64,000 bases of DNA from Fulvia fulva (lineage: Eukaryota; Ascomycota; Dothideomycetes; Mycosphaerellales; Mycosphaerellaceae), in assembly GCF_020509005.1 (NCBI RefSeq), contig NC_063017.1, positions 930,001 through 994,000 on the forward strand. Reading direction: 5' to 3'. Position numbers and translations under genes: made by a program. Within the stretch, counting starts at the first letter, position 1, and each line of letters begins with the position of its first letter. Shown here one piece after another: positions 11,101-23,562 of the stretch. The notes beneath the pieces were generated by a model. It saw nothing but the letters and a program-made list of their open reading frames with translations. It was not told the origin of the DNA and made no database searches.

Positions 11101-12640
11101 AGTCGAGCTGATCCCTATTAGCGCGATAATAGTATAGAATACGGCAAGGCTTTTCCTTAAATATATATTCTGTCGGCGCGGGTTTCCTAACACTATTATA
11201 TTAGACCGTAGTAAGTAGTAGGTCACTACCTTCTAGAAGAGACTCTATAAGATACTCCGTATAAATCGTAAGCTAAGTTCTTCGTATTACCTAGAAACTA
11301 ATAGACAGTTAGAACGTACTTACTAGGCGATAGAACAGTATCTTCGTATATCTACTAATAAGGCATAGGATAACTAGGTAGAATAGCTATGCCTTACTTA
11401 GTTCGCGATCAATAATCACCTATCTAAGACTACTAGTATATCGCCGTTCTACGCTACCTTAGGCTATAACCCTAAGTTTATAGAGCGAGTTGACCTAAAC
11501 GCTAGAAAGGAGGGAGGACTAACTACTCTCTAGCGACTAGATACGCGATCAGTAGAAACCTTTATACGTAGAATTTGCGAGCTTTATAAGCACCTTTAAG
11601 AGAATATACGAATGTTATAAGCTCTCTAAGTAGAAGTAGCAAATCGCTACCGAAGTATTCCTCTAGACTATAAGGTAGGTGATTAGGTATATCTTAGTAC
11701 TAAGAACATCCGTACGACTCGACTATCTAAGAAGCTAGATAGGAGATATACCGGCCCTTACTAGATTACGGAAGTTATGCCGGCTAGACTCTCTTATCGA
11801 CTAAAACTATTAGACGCTCTAGTAGGACTTAATAACTACTTCTATACCTTACTACTATAACGAGCCGACTACCCCGATTTCCTACTACTTAAAGGGTAGT
11901 ATCTAGCGCCGCTACTACCGGTAACTATCGAACCTAATACTACCGAGGCTAATATAGTAGCCGATATAGTAGTAGTACCTACGTATATATACGAGGTAGA
12001 AAAGATCCTTAATATATAGACCCGTAAGCGGGTAAGTAAGGTAAAGAAGGGGCATAAGCGTAAGGTAGATATATAGTATAAGGTGAAATAGGCTAGATAT
12101 TAGAACGAGGAGGATAGTAAGACCTAGTAACCTATAGAGGATATACTTAAACACGTAGCCGCCGCTATTATAGACTTTTACTATAACCGGCCGGAGTTGT
12201 CTACGCCTATAGGCTTCGTAGCTCTATCTAACTAGTCCCTACTAGCTACTAAGATGCTCGGGCTTAACACGATTAGGGTTATTCCGAAAGACACCGTTAC
12301 GAATAAGTCGCCTCGAGCCTTACCTCTAATAGAATCTACTCCGTATATATTCGATACTCGAGTAGAGCCTATAGAGCCTATAATAATACCTAACTTTAGT
12401 TATAAGGATTATCCGCGAGTACTAGCTAAAGACAGACTTAGGTCTAGGGTAAGCTAGCTAACTAGGCAATATGTTTCTCGAAAGAAGCCGGTCGAGGATA
12501 GTCTTAATAGAGCGAATGCGATGTTATCGGATAACGATAGGGCACTAGAGGATAATTAGGTATTCGCGCGATTATAGAGCTCGATAGGTAAGAAGCCTTA
12601 TAAGGTAGATAACGCTTAGAGGACTAAGGCGTATTTTGGG
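8180..12640 (+). pseudogene. Gyp-2 pol remnant: protease, RT, RNase H, integrase, chromodomain (RIPped)
   Basis: Plus-strand Gypsy pol with many RIP-type stops. RT is recognisable at 9,180-9,560 (V-Y-I-D-Y-R-G-L-N near 9,212; active site mutated to Y-L-D-N near 9,510). RNase H-like sequence follows at about 9,900-10,260. The integrase core lies at about 10,980-11,500, and its C-terminal module (V-G-D-Q-V-Y-L-S-T-K-N-I-R-T after correction of RIP stops) near 11,680. A chromodomain-like segment beginning Y-E-V-E-K-I-L lies near 11,985. A clean 67-codon open stretch at 12,254-12,457 is only part of this pol tail. Confidence 0.8.
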
Positions 12641-12648
12641 AGGGGGTG
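12636..12648 (+). other. Gyp-2 polypurine tract
   Basis: A G-rich run (ttgggagggggtg) ends three bases before the right LTR, the place where plus-strand DNA synthesis primes in LTR retroelements. It fixes the element orientation. Confidence 0.75.
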
Positions 12649-12651
12649 TAC

Positions 12652-12835
12652 TATTACGGGTAGCCCGCGACCCCTTACTATAGCTACGTCGGCCCGGCTA
12701 AACCGCGGACCTTCCGTAGCGGGTTAGCGCGGCTTAGCTTTACTTTATAACTTCGCCGCGCCTCGCGCTCCTCTTTCGTAGCTTTGTAGAATAACAACTA
12801 TCTCGTTCGGACCCTATAGTACGCGCGCCCTTATA
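12652..12835 (+). repeat. Gyp-2 3' LTR (184 bp)
   Basis: Pairs with 627-810; same length and ends. Followed at 12,836-12,840 by the second copy of the TSD tacgt. Confidence 0.9.
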
Positions 12836-12840
12836 TACGT

Positions 12841-15800
12841 ACCTCTATCGCTTACGACTATCTCCGGTAGGCCGTATACGGGGAATATATACTTATAGAA
12901 CAAGGTAGCGGCGTGCTTAGCGTTTAACTTATTAGTAGGGAGTAGCCGTACGCGTTTAGTTAGTATATCGGTAACTATTATAATATGTTTATAGATTAGT
13001 CTAGTATCGGGATCTTTACTAGCGGGTAGGTTAACGATAAAGTCTACTACGATATACTTCTATTCGTAACCGGGCGTATAGTATAGGGATAGGGTGCCTT
13101 ACTTTATTAGTCTTAATAGAGTCGAGCGCCTATATATTAGGTAGTATCGTACGTATCTTACGACGTTACTTACTATACTAGGCTAGAAGAGGTTTTACCG
13201 TTATAGTAGATTAAAAGTCCTCGCTATACCTTAGTAGCTAGCTACTCTACTATTATAGTATTTACGTACTATCCGGGTACGGAGGTTCTAAAAGGCTAGG
13301 ATATATAAGGCTTTGTCGACGTATAGTCGATCCGCGATAATTTTTTAATCTAACGCGGCGATTGTTCTATTATTATAGCTATACGTTAGCGATTCTCTAC
13401 TAGAGATCGGACTTTAGTTTAAGTATACGTATCGTTATAGACCGGCTATTATATACTTCTATATATAGTTTTTCTTTATATAACTCCGTTTGCTCCCGTT
13501 CCTCTAGTAGCGTAGGTTCGTCTAACGGCTCTATACTTCCTTCGATAGGTTGCTCGTTACTAGGCATCTCTTCGACTAGGACTCTACTATCTAGTTCCGA
13601 GTCGACGTTACTACGTACCTCGGCGTTGTTTAGTTCGAGTAACGGCTATATTACGTCTCGCTAGGCGGGGCGGATTATTTACCGGGGGGTAGTAATATCG
13701 CTAGTATAGTAGTCTTCTTATTTATCGTCCGAGTCGCAAATTAATAGTACTTAGTAGTTTATTAGTAGGTCTTCCTATACTTATATAGCAAACTAAGTAA
13801 TAATGTCTAGGTTATAGAGTTTTAGAATAGTCTACTATTTATACTACGTTCTAGTATTGTCTACTCCCGCCGGTATATCCTAAGAGCGACGGGTAAGACT
13901 ATCTAGTTTCGTTCCTTAGGCGCCCGGGCGATAGGTAATCTTAAAGTTAAACTAGGATAGGAACTTAGCCTAGCGTGTCTAGCGCCGGTTAAGCTACTTA
14001 GTAGTTATAAAGTACTTAAGATTACGGTAATCGGTAAGTACCCGAACTAGTTTATTGTCTATAGCGCCGATAAGTTCCGGTTACTATTCCTCGAACGCCT
14101 TAACGATAGCTAGTAGCTCTTTGTCGGAAATGTCGTAGTTATATTCTTACGGACTAAGCTTCTTCGAGTAGAACGCTACGGGTCTAAGGCCGCCGTTAAT
14201 TATCAATAATAGTACCCCTATATTAACCTAGTCGCTAGAGTCTGTTTCTACCTAAATCTACTTGCCTAGTTAATAATAGGCTAGTATACCTACTTAGCTA
14301 AAGCGCTACTTAAGTTCCTTAAAGGCTATATCGTACTATTAGGTCTATATAAAGGTTAGCTTCTTAACTACCTTACCGTCGACTTTGCTCTTTTTACCTA
14401 ACTTCGTAAGGTCTATAAGGCACGCGGTTACTTCAGAGAAGGCGTAGATAAACTTCCTATAGAATCTAGTGAAGCTAAGGAACGTAAGAACGTCCTTAAC
14501 GTTACGAGGCACCTCCTAGTTTATAATAGCTTCAATCTTTATAGGGTCTATCTTAACGCCCTCCGTCGTAATAATAAGGCCTAGGTATTTGATCCGTTTG
14601 ACGTGAAATTCACACTTGTCGATATCTACTAGTAGCCCTATATCCCGTAGTCTATATAGGACCTTTTATACGTAAGCTCTAGAATTATTTAAGGGGCCGT
14701 CCGTATAAATTAGGACGTTATCGAGGTATACTATAGCAAAGTCGTCTAGTAATTCTCGGAGGATGTCGTTAATGTTACGCTACTAACTACTAGGGCTATT
14801 ATAGAGGCCGAACGGAAGGACCTTGAACTAGTATAATCCGTACCTAGTAATAAAGGCGGTTATCTATCCGTCCCCCTTACGGATACGTATATTGTTAAAT
14901 ACGGCGACGATATTAAGCTTAGTAAACTACTTGGCCTTAGAAACTCGCTTAAGTGTCTCCCTTAATAGAGGTATTAGGTATCGGTCCTTAACTATAATAG
15001 TATTTAGGGCGCGGTAGTCGGCGTAGACGCGGAGCCTACCTCCTAGCTTTTTAATAATTAATACGGAAGACGACATGTCTAATTTAGATAGTTCGACCGT
15101 ACCGTTAGCTATACTATTATTAATAAATTTCTTAACGACTACTAGCTAATCCGGGTTTATACTAAAGGCCTTCTTATAGGGTCGCTACCCTTCTAATCCT
15201 AGTTTCAAGTTGATCATATAGTCGGACGGGCTATACTTAGGTAGCTTAAACTCGCTCTTATACCTAAAGGCATTAGCTAGGTCGTAATATTTGGGCGGTA
15301 GCTTGGCCTTCGGGTCCTATACCTTGTTCCTATTTATAAAGATTTCTAAATTATCTAGCGCTATAGCGAAGGCAGAGGTATACTCCTCGTCGTCGAAATC
15401 CTCCGGCTATAGTACGAAGAGCTTATCGGCGTCTAGCTAGTCTTATCGCTTCTAGGCTTACTTCGCTATACGATAATAGGCGTCCGGGCTAATAAAATAA
15501 ATATCGGGTTCTAGCTCGGGTAGTACTAGTTTCGGCGCCTTAGGCTTACTACCTTCTATTATTATCGTATAAGGCATACCGTTCTAGTAATAATATTAGT
15601 AGTAGGTAGGCTTGTCGAAGCTAAGTGTCTTGTGTTTAAAGCTATACGAAGGGCCGTATTCTTCGAGCTAGGAGATACCTAGTACTAGGTCGTACTTATT
15701 AAGGTTAGTAACGTAGTATAGCTCTTAACTAGTATAGCTAACGATAGTAACGTCTATTAGTACTACTTTAAGCAGTCGTCTAGCCGCTCCGTTAGCTATA

Positions 15801-16013
15801 CGTAGGCGTCTTAGCCTTTCTAGCTTAAAGGTAGGGACTTTGTTTACGTAAACGAATCTTAGGTTAATAAACTTAGAGGAGGCGCTAGTATTAGAGAGGG
15901 TAAGTACGTTTGCTTTTCTACCTTATATACTAGTTATAGTACTAGTATATACTATATACTTTCTATACGTTAGTTATATATATACGCGTATAGGTGTCTC
16001 TCTTAGCTATTAC
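12841..16013 (-). pseudogene. Gyp-1 pol: integrase, RNase H, RT and protease (RIPped, minus strand)
   Basis: Read right to left. A protease-like stretch near 15,880-15,620 has the active site altered to N-T-S-A-S-S-K-F-I (normally D-S/T-G-A) and a V-L-G-I-S-x-L-E-E-Y-G-P end. RT follows at about 15,200-14,400 with Y-L-D-N-V-L-I at about 14,700-14,720 (an altered Y-x-D-D), RNase H at about 14,300-13,950, and the integrase N-terminal and core regions to 12,841, where Gyp-2 interrupts. The integrase continues at 621-1. CpA-to-TpA stops are everywhere. Non-functional. Confidence 0.75.
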
Positions 16014-16027
16014 TATATATAGGTATT
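16014..16027. repeat. TSD of LINE-3, left copy (tatatataggtatt)
   Basis: This 14-bp sequence recurs at 21,320-21,333 and brackets LINE-3. Confidence 0.8.
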
Positions 16028-16399
16028 GATCTGTTATATCTCTTATTAACTAACGGTACGGTCTAAGGGCCTCGTACGACGTACTATTTAAAAGCGCCTA
16101 TTAAGGCTATTACCTAACGAGAACAAGAGTAGCGCGCCTATACTAGCGGTCGCGTAATTGCTACGGAAAGCGACTAGAAAACAGGAATCTACCTCCTATC
16201 CGATAGGACCCTAAAATTACGGAGCCGCGGAGGTAAATTACCTATTTAGGTAACTTCTAACCTTAGCCGTAGCTAAAGGGTAGCGACATAGAGACTAGAT
16301 CCTAAGCCTAACTCGCGAGTATTAGGCAGCTCGCGAGGGATACCTAAATCTCTATAAACGGGGACGCGATATAGGAACCTAGCTAGTAGTAACTAACCT

Positions 16400-17700
16400 A
16401 TTAGTAGCTAAGCTAATAACTAATCTAGTAATAGTAAGACAACGGCTAACGATAATAAGCTAAGGGCCTAGGAAAAGTATAACAAATCCTAGCCGCCCCC
16501 GGCCCCTCCGCGTAGATAGAATTATATAAAGAAGCCTAGGTAATACTAGACAAAAACGAACACCTAGCCCGAGTATATAAAAATATAATCGCGTAGCTCC
16601 TTAGTATACTTAAGGCACTCGAACACTAGACCCTAAGAACGATCTACTAGACTATATAGTACGTAATATAATAGAAGAACCCTACGTAGGCTATAATCGC
16701 CGCGGGACACTACCCGGCCTAGCCCTAGAGGACTAATAACGCGATCCGAGTCTACGTTACCGACCCGGAGGAGAAAAGGGAACTCGAGGGCCTTACGAGT
16801 AAGGAGCTCGTAGATAGAATCGGCCAGAAGGAGATCGTAGGAGCAAAGGTAGAGCTAAGGGGGGTAGTAAGGCTTTTTACCGTATAGGAGACAGACCGAT
16901 AAAGACTCGAGACGTATAAGGAATAGATAACTAAAGTAGTAAAGTTAGCGAAGGTCTCCTACTAACAATTTATAGTAATAGCCTACGGGGTCCCTAGAAC
17001 CTTTAAGGTCGAAAACGACCTCCCCTAGCTATAAATATAGAACTAGAGTATATCCCTAGGAGTACGCTTCTCTAAGGCCGTCTAGCTATATAGAAGCGTC
17101 GAACTAATAAAGATTTACTCCTCGTTAATCGTCTAGATAGTAAATACGGAATAAGCAAACCTAGTCCTAGATAAAGGACTATACTAGAACTACGAACGGC
17201 TTAATACGGAAACCTACTAGAGTAGCTATAGAGTACTCTAATGCTTCAACTACTAATAGTACGGACATATCGCCCCGAAATGTACGGAGAAGACCCCGAA
17301 GTACCTATACTACGTAGGCCTATACTAGGGAAAGTAATGCCTACGAGAAGAAGTAAGGTACGTATACTATAGCCGGAAATACCCGGCGTACTCGAGCCAA
17401 TGCCTAACCCGGATCGCCGCGAAAGGGAAGGCTAACTAAGTATAAATAACGACCCTAGCGAGGTACTCTACCCCGTAGTAAGGTAGCGCTTAATATAAAG
17501 GCTTTAAGGCGGTAAAAAGAAAGAGAACGGAGGAGGTAATAAGAGGCACCCTACTAAGTACGCACCCGCCGCCAGGACGGCTAAGGGGGCTAAATAGGGT
17601 AGTAAACGAGATAGGACAGATACGGATTTTTAGAACACCCCTACCGGCCGAAGGCCTACTAACCTAAGAGGAAGATACGATAACCGTAGGTACTACCTAA
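16400..17700 (+). pseudogene. LINE-3 ORF1 remnant with zinc knuckle
   Basis: Degenerate plus-strand frame. Around 17,239-17,290 a CCHC knuckle is still visible as C-F-N-Y-x-x-Y-G-H-I-A-P-K-C, with one Cys mutated to Tyr and two stops in place of Gln codons. The order (knuckle near the end of ORF1, then endonuclease) matches Tad-like LINEs. Confidence 0.65.
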
Positions 17701-17704
17701 GCCC

Positions 17705-20700
17705 GGAGCACCCCTATAGACATTATCCTAGCTAACCCGTAATAGTAGTATAGGACAACCTTACTATTATATAGTATAACGTTAACAAAAGTAGAGATAA
17801 GGTCTAACTCTACTTTCTATAAGAACTCGACTACTAATAGCACTACGTTATAGCGCTATAGGAACCTTAGACTAACCTATATATAAGCAAACCGGCAACC
17901 TATAACGACTAACGATACTATACGGTAATCGGTAGGGGCATAGGACACACCCTAAGAATATATACCTACGTAAGTAAGGCTATTAGTATAGAAGTATAGA
18001 AGGTCGTACTATAGCCGGAGGGCTACTAGGGGGACATAACAACAATCGAAATAGCAATAGGCTAGGGAACCGTCCGAATCTATAACGTCTATAACCCTCC
18101 CCTATAAGGGCGAACGAGTAGAGACCTAGGAATCCTAGCTACGCTAGACCGGATACTTAAATAAGGGGATATATACTAAGTCCTAGTAGGCGACTTTAAC
18201 CTTCACTACCCGTAATAGGGTCTAGACTTTACCCCCCTATACGTATACCTAGGAGGTAAGTTACTAGAAATTACCGCGAGCCGCGATATAGAACTAGCGA
18301 CCCTAAAGGGTATAGAGACGTAGAAGGCGAGATTAAGCGTAAGTACGATTGACCTATACTTCCTCTCGAGAGAGCTAGTAACGAGACTAGACAAGTGCTA
18401 CCCGAACCTCTTACTCGAAGTAGGATTAGACTATATCCCGATCTAGATAATAATCGAGGTAGGAGTCGAGGAGGAACCTATAGCGGAGCTACGCCTAAAC
18501 TAGAAGAAGGCCCCGTAGGAAGAAATCCGAGGTGAACTAGCGGTACGACTATACGATAATAGAGCAAATACGGGACTAGAAGTAGGAATAGAAGTAGAAC
18601 AAGAAGCCGAGCTCGACAAAGAAGCCGAACGGATAACGACAGTCGTATAGGAGGTAGCTCGTTAGTATATACCCTACATTCGACCTTCTTAAAGACAGAA
18701 GCTATTCTAGACCCTAGCGTACGCGGAAAGGGTAAAGGAGGCGAGGAGGGCTAGACGATAGTAGACGAAGGAGTATATATAAGTAATATAGGACGTATAC
18801 TAAAGGGCTAGCTAAGCTAAGAAAGCCTAGATACGTCGGGACAGATAGCTAGACTAGAGAACGACGGTAGGGCTCGTAATAGAGAATCCTAACTAGATAT
18901 AGCGACTAGCGAGGTAGGCGAGAGCTAGAGGGACAGAGAAGACGCCTTACCTCTCGCCTATAGTAGATATAACGGGGACGCTAAGGTTAACGCCGGAGGT
19001 AAAAGCGAAGGCGTTTACGGACTACTTCTTCTTAATATAAGTCGACGCGGACCTAACGGATATAGTAGGCACGTCGTACCCGGAACTACTAGACATATAC
19101 TAGACAGTCTAGCTAGGCGAGGTTAAGGCCGTAATAGGATAGCTTAAGGGAAGAAAGGCCCTAGGGCCCGATAAAATCCTAAACCTCCTACTAAAGGAAT
19201 ATAAAGAGGAAATCGCCCCGAGCCTAGCTAAGCTCTTTACTACTTATCTACGGAAAGGCTACTATCCGAAGCCGTATAGAGAGTCCCTAATAGTACTTAT
19301 CCGGAAGCTATAGAAGGAAGACTATAATAGGCTTAAGTTATATCGACCGATTACGCTCCTAAATATAGTAGGGAAGATCCTAGAGAAGGTAGTAGCCTAG
19401 AGACTTATACTACTAGTCGAGGGGAACAACATCCTCCCGGAGATATAGATAGGAGGGAGAAGTAACCGCTTAACCCTTACGGTAATAGAACTAATAACCG
19501 AATAGATCTAAACCCTCTAGTACTATAGACGGAATAGAATAGCATCGCTACTCTCCCTAGACATCTCCGGAGTATTCGATAACGTCTACTATAAAAGACT
19601 ACTCTATATACTCCGATAGAAGGGAGTCCCCGTATAGGCCACGAAATTTATATACTCCTTCCTTAAAGAGAGGACTATAAGAATAGTCCTCGGGAGGTAT
19701 AAATCTGATAGGATATATATAGAGACCGGAATCCCCTAAGGATCTACGCTATCCCCGATCTTATTCCTAATCTTTATAGCCGACCTCATCCCCTTACTTA
19801 CGTTACCTTAGACTTTAGCGTTAGGCTTCGTAGACGACATAAACATCCTAGCCTGATCCGCGATAACGGAGGAAAACTATAGACTACTTACGGAGAGATA
19901 TAGAGTATACGAGGACTAGGCTAGACGCTACGGCGTCCGTTTTGCCCTAGAGAAATACTAGCTGATCTACTTTAGTAAAGCGAGGACCTACTATAATATA
20001 TAGGTAACTATAATAATCTAGGGATACGAGACGAAGCCCTTCCCCGAACTCCGAGTACTAGAAATCTAGCTAGACCCGAAGCTAAGCTAGAACCTATAGA
20101 TTAAGAAGGCCTAGAATAGAGTATAAGTAAACGAGGCATTAATAACACGTCTTACTAAGTCAACGTAGGGGGCGACCTTCGACAAAGTAAGAATAATATA
20201 TAAAGTAATCGTTCGACTAGCGATACTTTACGGGGTATAAATCTAGAGTATAGGGGGAGTCGATAAGCTAGTACCGCGACGGATCGAACAGCCTCTTAAT
20301 CGAACCTAAGTAGGCAACTTAAGAAGAATTCTCGGAGCGTATAAGACTATACCGACGAGAGTAGCCGAGATAGAGACCGGGACACTACCTATCCGTTACT
20401 ATATCTAAGGGATAAGGATCTAATATACGGTAAAGACGATAGGGTACCTAGTATAGTAAACTATCTACGATAAGACAGCACGAATCGTATAGAGATATAG
20501 CCGGCTATATATAGGACCGTACGTAAGGAGGTGTTAAAAGCGGGACGACTTACGGGTTTTAGGAAAATATAAGGAACGCCGGAGTAGCTAGCGAGGGAGG
20601 AGGAGGGACGAAGAACCCGGGAAAGGAAGGGGAATAAGAGAAAGTCCTAGAGCCTCGTAGAGTAGGTAGCCGGCTACCTATAGGAACAGGAATAGAATAG

Positions 20701-21230
20701 TAACCCGCTAGCGAGAATAGGCCCCCTAGCCCTACGAACCTTCTAGAGACATAACTACCTCCTATACCGCGACCTTATAAGGGTAGAAGTAAGCGTAACA
20801 ATCTAAATCCGGTCCGAATATATCGGGCTTCGGGCTTACTTATATAGGAGGAACGTCCTAGACATAGATAACCTAGCGTATAAGTATAGCTATACGTCGT
20901 AGAACCCGGAATATATAGTCAAACGGTACCTATAGTAGGTAGAAGGGCGGAGTATATAGAGAGTAAGAGTAGCTAGACGCGACTACTCGTCGATCGTTAC
21001 GAATAAGAGCGACGTATAGAGGATAGTACGTTAGGTCCTAAGATAAGGATACCTTACCTAGTTTAAACTAGCTAACGAGACAGAGGAGTAGATAGCGAAG
21101 AGGAGGGAGACTAAGGGGATATAGACAAGGTAGTTATTAGGGCAGGCCTATAACACTAGTATACCCTCTATAAGGAAAGCGGGAAGGTAAATAACGGACA
21201 ATAGTAGTATAGGAGAGGAGAGGGGTTTTC
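17705..21230 (+). pseudogene. LINE-3 ORF2 remnant: endonuclease / reverse transcriptase
   Basis: Endonuclease: V-G-D-F-N-L-H-Y-P near 18,187. RT: Y-R-P-I-T-L-L-N near 19,342, an L-D-I-S-G-x-F motif near 19,560, and F-V-D-D-I-N-I-L near 19,828, which keeps the catalytic aspartates. A degenerate C-terminal Cys/His segment lies near 20,880 (Cys to Tyr changes). Many in-frame TAG/TAA codons are explained by CpA to TpA. Non-functional. Confidence 0.75.
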
Positions 21231-21319
21231 ACCGCGAGCGGTTTCCCCTTCGAAAGACAGAAGTACGTAGAATAGCTATATAGGCTAGGAGGCACTATCA
21301 CAGCTTAATGAATAATATA

Positions 21320-21333
21320 TATATATAGGTATT
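21320..21333. repeat. TSD of LINE-3, right copy (14 bp)
   Basis: Identical to 16,014-16,027; it lies within a short (TA)n run, so its exact left limit is soft. Confidence 0.75.
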
Positions 21334-22262
21334 CTTCCTCTTAGATATATATCTCGTAGTCTTATTCTTCGTGTTTATAATTCGTAGATTCGTATATTAC
21401 TCCTTTAGCGCGACGGTACTAAGGAGCTAGGCATTTCCCTAAACGGGTAGTACTTCGATCTAGAGGGCTAGCGCGTCGGTTATAACGTTAAGAGCGATAG
21501 GAGTCTCGCGGTTAACGTCGCCGGTACGCTACTTACCGCGGGAGTTATAAAGAATATATACGGGGTCGAGGCCGGTATATCTAGGTTTACGATAGCGGAA
21601 GTAGCGGCCTTACTAGCGTAGCTAGTTACGGAGTTCGTCTATAAGCTTAGGTAGTATAGTATAACGCTAGGGGATAAGGCGTACGGCCGGGCTAGCGTTC
21701 TAGGTACGCGTAGAGACCGTAAGCGTATTATTTATAGTAGGCGGCGCGGCTCGTATTACTATACTAGCGCTCTATTGTCTAAAGCCCTATTAGCCTTGTC
21801 CTTAACTACTACGACGCCCGTTACCGCCTTACTAGGTGTCCTTATCCTTATCCCTCGTACTATATATACTCTTTACGGTATTATATACCTCTTCCTTGTC
21901 TTTAGCGATATAAATAAACTGGCTAACGGGGTCTATAAGCTAGTGGTCCTCTATCTTCTTTATCTAGAACTCGTTTAGGCTAATCTATAGCTCGTACGAT
22001 ACTATAGGCTTACCGGCCTTAGCGCTAAGGCGGCGGTATTCGACGATATATTTGCTAAACTCCTAGCCGTACTTCTACTTTAGCTAGTATAGGTCGCGTC
22101 TAGCCTTAAGCTTAATGTCTCGAGGATTCTTACCGAAGTTGTCGTCTAACTCGTCCTATATATCCTCAAGGCTTACCTATTCGTTGTTCTTAATAGCCGT
22201 ACGGATAATATCCCTAGGGGTACTAAGAGTATAACGCTTAATATAGTTAAAGATATTAAGGC
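21334..22262 (-). pseudogene. Gyp-1 gag, middle and C-terminal part (RIPped)
   Basis: Minus-strand translation with RIP stops passed over reads as a Gypsy capsid: a Y-I-K-R-Y-T-L-S-T-P-R-D segment near 22,240, then S-L-E-D-I-x-D-E-L-D-D-N-F-G and a R-D-I-K-L-K-A-R-R-D-L segment near 22,110. It continues directly from the gag sequence right of LINE-2 (40,776 onward) once LINE-2 and one TSD copy are removed. Confidence 0.65.
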
Positions 22263-22274
22263 AAGGTGTTTATA
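22263..22274. repeat. TSD of LINE-2, left copy (aaggtgtttata)
   Basis: This 12-bp sequence recurs at 40,764-40,775, right of the LINE-2 5' end. As in LINE-1, the GATA-type 3' tail starts directly after it. Confidence 0.8.
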
Positions 22275-22443
22275 GATAGATAGATTTGTTATTCCCCTAT
22301 TCTAGGACCCTATCCGGCCTATATAGGTATATATCTATTGTTATATATAAAGGGAAACCTAAATAGGTGAAAACCCTTCCCGCTCTCGACTACTCCTTAT
22401 CTAGATTAGCTTTCCCTCTAAACGTACGTAGTCTATATTACTA

Positions 22444-22448
22444 CCCCG
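22444..22448. repeat. TSD of Gyp-3, left copy (ccccg)
   Basis: ccccg occurs directly before the left LTR and again at 35,922-35,926. The uninterrupted target is visible in LINE-1 as ctaccccgttag around 1,216-1,227. Confidence 0.9.
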
Positions 22449-22853
22449 TATTAGGTTTAGTATAACCTAATAATATCATAAGATTAGAAGACTAAGCTCA
22501 ATCAGGTTTGTTCTCGGGCCGATAGGAAGTTAAGGGAGAGTAATAAAGTAGTAGCTGTCTTGTCTCGTAAGGACTAAGTAGTAGTAAGGTAGAGGTTAGG
22601 TTATAGTGTATTCTAAATAGTAATATTGAATAGTAAGTTGTACGCGCCAAAGCTATAGCGGTTTCTTAGCGTTACTAAATATAAAGGAGATTCGTAGATC
22701 TCGGTAATTAGTCTAATTAGTCTAAGTATAAGCAGTCTGATCACTCTAAGCATAAGTAGTCTAATCACCCTAAGTATAAGCGCTTAGGTAGGATTAGTCA
22801 CGTACTAGCTCTTGTTCCTATAATTTAGGGTCTCCTAGAATCATTCCGTAATA
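22449..22853 (-). repeat. Gyp-3 3' LTR (405 bp)
   Basis: Starts tattagg and ends gtaata (TG..CA converted to TA..TA). It matches 35,517-35,921 at equal length with scattered C/T and G/A differences. Confidence 0.9.
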
Positions 22854-22927
22854 CTATCCCCTTCTTAGCCTAGCTTCGTCCCGAAGCTTTATAAGCTATT
22901 ACCTAGTTCTTATAGTAGTGATTAACT

Positions 22928-23510
22928 ATGTCTTCTTCTTCCTATAAACGCCGTTAACGACTTGCTCTAGATACCGAAGCTTCCGGTCTCGAAACAGCTC
23001 CGTATACGAATTGTTAGAAGGCGCGATCGTCGGGTACGGTAGTAAAGTATATCGTAGGCTCTCGGTCTAGGAAGTGTTCGGCGTACATTCGTAAGGGCTA
23101 TAAGGATTACGATGTTCGTCTTTCCCGTCCGGAGTAGGAACGTCTTTATAATTCGCGCGACAAGCTTAAACTAGAGCTTAAAAGGATCGAAGAGGAGGAG
23201 GTACGTCTAAAGATACGCAAAATTTGTCTTCGAAAGTAGCTACGGTTAGCGGAACGTCGTACCGACGATACTATAGCCAAGGAGTTAGATGAACTAGAGG
23301 AGGAAGAGGCGCGCGAGGAGTTAGCGTCTCTCGAGTAATCGTCCGGGGTAGAGGCGTCGCCTTTATTAGCTTCGTTCTTAGATATCCTCGAGATGCCTAT
23401 AAATAACTAGGCCGCTATCTCTAGGGCGGAGCTATAGATAGATTCTCTAGGCGTTAAGCCTCCTATAACCTCCTAATCTATTATCGAAATCTTTTATAGT
23501 GGATAGGTCC
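22928..23510 (+). pseudogene. Antisense frame in the 3' part of Gyp-3 (RIPped)
   Basis: From an ATG at 22,928, on the strand opposite to Gyp-3 gag-pol, a frame of about 180 codons can be followed if TAA/TAG are read as former CAA/CAG. It shows R-L-A-L-D-T-E-A-S-G-L-E-T-A near the start, a basic segment near 23,050-23,100, and a strongly charged E/K/R-rich, probably coiled-coil region at 23,130-23,330. All the stops I noted are explained by CpA to TpA. It ends near 23,470-23,560; the true stop is unclear. Extra or antisense ORFs are known in some fungal LTR elements; I do not recognise this one. Confidence 0.45.
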
Positions 23511-23562
23511 GGTTATTAAGGTATATATTTACGTTGTTCCTTTTTCCGTTATAAGAAATCCG

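Larger units (their letters stand above)
627..12835 (+). mobile_element. Gyp-2: RIPped chromodomain Ty3/Gypsy element carrying LINE-1
   Basis: Bounded by two 184-bp LTRs (627-810 and 12,652-12,835) and the TSD tacgt. A purine tract (about 12,636-12,648) directly before the right LTR sets the plus orientation. The internal region is split by LINE-1 (1,050-6,025), leaving about 7.2 kb of Gyp-2 itself. Gag, protease/RT, RNase H, integrase and a chromodomain-like end can be followed in order between 6,160 and 12,640, with RIP-type stops throughout. The RT active site reads Y-L-D-N instead of Y-x-D-D, a change RIP would produce. Inserted into the integrase region of Gyp-1. Confidence 0.9.
16028..21319 (+). 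mobile_element. LINE-3: RIPped full-length Tad-like LINE of a second family
   Basis: 5,292-bp plus-strand element inserted between the protease and gag regions of Gyp-1, with a 14-bp TSD and an AT-rich 3' end (aatgaataatata). It contains a gag-like ORF1 remnant and an endonuclease/RT ORF2 remnant. The sequence differs from LINE-1/LINE-2, so it is a separate family. RIP is dense throughout. Confidence 0.85.

Noticed and set aside
12254..12457. 67-codon clean plus-strand frame as a separate small gene
   Set aside because: It lies in the same frame and orientation as the Gyp-2 pol tail and is flanked by RIP stops, so it is part of that remnant.
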